This document shows, in pieces, positions 5,490-5,636 of a stretch of 5,636 nucleotides of DNA. A program made the position numbers and the translations under genes. The DNA comes from Opitutaceae bacterium (GTDB lineage: Bacteria > Verrucomicrobiota > Verrucomicrobiia > Opitutales > Opitutaceae), in NCBI GenBank assembly GCA_025352845.1, contig JANXSC010000113.1, forward strand, positions 1 through 5,636, read 5' to 3'. How positions within the stretch are numbered: position 1 is the first letter of the stretch; the number at the start of each line of letters is the position of its first letter. The notes under the pieces were generated by a model. The model was not told the origin of the DNA. It made no database searches and saw only the letters and a list, made by a program, of their open reading frames with translations.

Positions 5490-5636
5490 CCGGCGGCTAG
5501 CAGCCCGTCGGACTTGAAGGCGGCGGGGCGGAGGAAGATTTACGCCGGTGGGAAGCGAGGACGGTTATTTTCGATGAGGGACTTGTGCGCGTGAGAGTGT
5601 TTGCAGGTTTTCTGGGTGTGCGGGAGGCGAGGGAAG
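5490..5636. other. Right-edge stretch with no supported gene
   Basis: I see no convincing gene in these 147 bp. On the minus strand two frames are open from the edge to stops at 5565-5567 (23 residues) and 5540-5542 (31 residues), so the C-terminal end of a leftward gene entering from outside cannot be excluded, but neither peptide resembles a family I know. A small stem GGCT/AGCC lies at 5495-5505 just after the REP pair and may be chance. Confidence 0.4.

Overview
The window is GC-rich DNA, with G or C at most third codon positions, and carries two divergent gene groups separated by a gap of about 320 bp. None of the five genes has a clear Shine-Dalgarno sequence. Both large non-coding stretches carry inverted pairs of GTAG-headed palindromes that look like REP elements. 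My best guess from base composition, the repeats and the gene types is a diderm bacterium of the Verrucomicrobiota, perhaps Opitutaceae. There is no rRNA or marker gene to confirm this.

Left group, minus strand, read from 3364 towards 1: three consecutive paralogous genes for lipid-anchored ABC-transporter substrate-binding proteins of the branched-chain amino acid/amide family (LivJ-like, Peripla_BP_6 type). Each has a signal peptide ending in a Leu-Ala-Ser-Cys lipobox, and they share blocks such as GDYIFRxCFIDPFQG and the GYY and DGWE motifs. The third gene runs off the left edge. The junctions are extremely tight: the stop of each upstream gene sits in a GTGA overlap with an in-frame GTG, so the genes are probably one transcription unit made by tandem duplication. 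No permease or ATPase gene is visible. They may lie to the left of the window or elsewhere in the genome.

Middle, 3365-3685: a divergent intergenic region that must hold the start signals for both groups. It contains a short palindrome near the first binding-protein gene, an inverted pair of REP-like elements (3480-3543) and two small hairpins. I see no convincing sigma-70 promoter.

Right group, plus strand: an LptF/LptG-family permease (3686-4801), an inner-membrane subunit type of the lipopolysaccharide transporter, then after 57 bp a small secreted glycine-zipper protein (4859-5401) with Val-Tyr-Val repeats. Twenty bases past its stop lies a second, different inverted pair of REP-like hairpins (5421-5489). 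The last 147 bp show no convincing gene. Functionally the window concerns the cell envelope: solute capture on the left, lipopolysaccharide export and an envelope protein on the right.
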